Assembly (NCBI GenBank): GCA_030586765.1
Contig: JAUQZZ010000041.1
Coordinates: forward strand, 1-13,434
Source of the DNA: Candidatus Brocadiales bacterium
GTDB taxonomy: Bacteria; Planctomycetota; Brocadiia; Brocadiales; Bathyanammoxibiaceae
Length of the DNA stretch: 13,434 nt
Direction: 5' to 3'
The notes below the pieces were generated by a model. The model worked only from the letters and a program-made list of their open reading frames with translations, was not told the DNA's origin and did no database searches. Both the position numbers and the translations under genes were made by a program. Position 1 is the first letter of the stretch. The number at the start of each line of letters is the position of its first letter. Positions 12,053 through 13,434 of the stretch are shown here, one piece after another.

Positions 12053-12240
12053 TCCCCTCCCTTGATGGGAGGGGGTAGGGGGAGGGTGGTTATCAAACCT
12101 TCTGTGGCGATAATAATTACCCCCACCTGCGCCAAAGGCGTCCGTTGTAGGGCAAGGCTTTAGCCTTGCGCATGGAGTAAAGACGCAACCCTAAAGGGTT
12201 GCCCTACAGCTGACCTCCCTCCCCCATCGAGGGGGAGGGA
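12053..12240. repeat. Family 3 repeat, copy c, split by nested repeats
   Basis: Left part 12053-12127 (CCCCTCCCTTGATGGGAGGGG, cited as stem CCCTCCC/GGGAGGG, then GGGGGAGGGTGG) and right part 12213-12240 (CCTCCCTCCCCCATCGAGG...) align with the intact copy at 7744-7822. They are separated by a family 2 fragment (GCGCCAAAGGCG, about 12130-12141) and a family 1 pair. A further run of about 24 bp (12096-12119) also has no counterpart in the intact copy. Confidence 0.75.
12146..12208. repeat. Family 1 paired REP-like element nested in family 3
   Basis: Bounded by TGTAGGGC and GCCCTACA. The left hairpin is GCAAGGC-TTTA-GCCTTGC and the right GCAACCC-TAAA-GGGTTGC. The left arm is identical to that of the copy at 13382; the right stem differs but remains complementary. 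Confidence 0.85.
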
Positions 12241-12425
12241 TTAGCGTTTTGAACATAGCAAATGTAGGTTTCGCAGAGGTCTCGAGTTTTAAATCTTTTT
12301 AAGAAGGGACCCTTAAAACAGAGTCTACCCTTATCCTTGGATTTTGTCACCCTGAGGCTGTAACACAATTTTGCTAAGCCACTTTTGCTGGAACTTCTCT
12401 CCCCTCATTCAGGAGAATAGGGCCT
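12241..12425 (+). other. Gene-free leader region of the barrel protein gene
   Basis: After the repeat cluster, these 185 bp hold no convincing ORF, promoter or RNA gene that I can name. AGGAG at 12411-12415 is the likely ribosome site of the next gene. Confidence 0.5.
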
Positions 12426-13295
12426 TTGAGGCTTTGTTTTATAACGGTCACTCTACTGTCTACTCTCCTAATAGTCCACGTCCAGGCGCAAGATAAAGAA
12501 AGGCCCAAGGAATTAACTCTCTCAAACTTCACTCAGGGTTGGCTTACCCCCTGGCAGGAGCCTGAGGAAGGGCCTAACCAATCCCCTTGTTTTAGACTCC
12601 TTAAGATACCCGCTACGGTCTTTGAGCGGGAGGTGCGTATGAACTATTCCTTTACTAACAACGAGGAAGACGGCAAGTTAGATGAACATGAGTGGGAACT
12701 GGAATTTGAGATGCCTGTGAGCAGGAGATTATTAATCGAGGTTGAGCCCAAAATCCTCTACGTCCTGCCCGAGGAAGAAGATAACCACAGCGGTCTTGGT
12801 GACACCAGTTTTATTGCTAGAATAATGCTCATGGAGACCCTTGATACTACCCTTCTCTCTGTGTTCGGTGTTACCTTCCCTACAGGGGACGAGGACAGGG
12901 AGCTAGGGGGTGGCAAGACCCTCCTCAGCCCAGGCCTTGGGTTCTGGAAGGACCTTGGTGGGTGCTTTGCCCTTCACAGCTTCTTTGGGGCTGATATCCC
13001 TGTGGGCGGCACTACTCATGCAGACCCAGACCTTACTGTCACTTATGGTGCAGCCCTCACCAAGACCCTCACACCCAAAGATATGCCCTTTTTAGGAGAT
13101 TTCACCCTCTTTGTCGAACTTAACGGAGGCTCTGATGTTGGCTCCAGTCGGGACCATACGCTGGTCAGCATACTCCCTGGCATCCGATGGAACCTGGGAC
13201 ATGAATTCTGGTTAATGCCCGGCGTAGAATTGCCTTTAATCCAAAGAGACGAATTAGATGAAAGGGTCAGGTTCAGTATCTTGAAAGATTTCTAA
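12426..13295 (+). CDS. Outer-membrane beta-barrel-type protein of unknown function
   Basis: A 289-residue exported protein. TTG start with AGGAG 10 nt upstream; a signal peptide follows (RLCFITVTLLSTLLIVHVQA, probable cut before QDKE). The mature part alternates polar and hydrophobic residues in strand-like stretches (EHEWELEFEMPVSRRLLIEVEPKIL, cited as EWELEFEM and LLIEVEPKILYVL). It has the turn and phrase pattern of transporter-like barrels: GLGDTSFIARIML, VFGVTFPTGDED, LLSPGLGFWKDL, VTYGAALTKTL and LVSILPGIRWNLG. It ends in Phe, as expected for a BAM-assembled outer-membrane protein. Relatives are usually annotated only as outer-membrane or putative transporter proteins. Internal charge-rich loops (NNEEDGKLDEHE, PEEEDNHS) could face outward. 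It sits alone on the plus strand with repeats on both sides. The barrel assignment is moderately strong; function is not known. Confidence 0.75.
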   Translation: MRLCFITVTLLSTLLIVHVQAQDKERPKELTLSNFTQGWLTPWQEPEEGPNQSPCFRLLKIPATVFEREVRMNYSFTNNEEDGKLDEHEWELEFEMPVSRRLLIEVEPKILYVLPEEEDNHSGLGDTSFIARIMLMETLDTTLLSVFGVTFPTGDEDRELGGGKTLLSPGLGFWKDLGGCFALHSFFGADIPVGGTTHADPDLTVTYGAALTKTLTPKDMPFLGDFTLFVELNGGSDVGSSRDHTLVSILPGIRWNLGHEFWLMPGVELPLIQRDELDERVRFSILKDF

Positions 13296-13365
13296 CTCCA
13301 CCGCCTTCTAGCCACAGTGGTCTGACTTCCCTATCTATAAAGATTTTGAAAATAAGAAGTAGTTG

Positions 13366-13433
13366 CTCGATTTATCGAGATTGTAGGGCAAGGCTTTAGC
13401 CTTGCCTATGCAAACCTAAAGGTTTGCCCTACA
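13366..13433. repeat. Small hairpin plus family 1 paired REP-like element at the right edge
   Basis: CTCGAT-TT-ATCGAG at 13366-13379, then a family 1 pair at 13382-13433 bounded by TGTAGGGC and GCCCTACA. The stems are GGCAAGGC-TTTA-GCCTTGCC and GCAAACC-TAAA-GGTTTGC. It lies about 70-140 nt beyond the barrel protein stop. Confidence 0.85.
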
Positions 13434-13434
13434 G

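Overview
The window comes from a diderm bacterium of moderate GC content. Supporting this are a signal-peptide-bearing outer-membrane-type beta-barrel protein with a C-terminal Phe (12426-13295), two other Sec-exported proteins, and mostly Shine-Dalgarno-led genes with ATG, GTG or TTG starts. No rRNA, tRNA or CRISPR array is visible, so the phylum cannot be fixed. The very high load of short palindromic repeats is typical of some uncultivated diderm lineages, but that is inference.

Layout. Left part, all minus strand: an APS kinase (cysC), an alkaline-phosphatase-superfamily phosphodiesterase, a broken tyrosine recombinase whose catalytic half is replaced by an unrelated 116-residue segment, a DUF362 4Fe-4S protein with a possible -1 frameshift extension, an exported cyclase-family metal hydrolase and a small exported protein of unknown function. 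Middle, also minus strand: two tight gene groups, fxsA-like/HAD phosphatase (14-nt overlap) and pyrC/YacP-like NYN/VanZ-like (4-nt overlap, then a 6-nt gap). Next come an EndoIII-related glycosylase (minus), a diacylglycerol-kinase-family lipid kinase (plus) and the barrel protein (plus). Most functions are housekeeping: pyrimidine synthesis, RNA or DNA maintenance, lipid phosphorylation and sulfate activation. No pathway cluster or defence island is evident.

The striking content is between and inside the genes. Four families of palindromic repeats can be told apart. Family 1 consists of hairpins preceded by GTAG, usually paired in inverted orientation (GTAG-hairpin...hairpin-CTAC) like enterobacterial REP/BIME elements. 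Stem sequences differ between arms and copies but stay self-complementary. Family 2 is a roughly 17-31-bp element around CGCCTNNGGCG, often with a second half CCTGAGGCAGAT. It lies in intergenic DNA, inside loops of family 1 hairpins, and in frame inside coding genes. Family 3 is an approximately 80-bp C-rich/G-rich double hairpin in three copies, one split by family 1 and 2 elements. Family 4 is the CATTG/CGAAGCAATCTCA inverted repeat at the left edge. At 10850-10904, removing a 31-bp family 2 unit restores a hairpin identical to the one at 107-130, which is direct evidence of nested insertion. No transposase for these elements lies in the window.

Two genes (pyrC and the lipid kinase) have extended -10 promoters (TGNTATAAT) 6 and 9 nt before their start codons, which suggests leaderless transcripts alongside normal Shine-Dalgarno-led genes.
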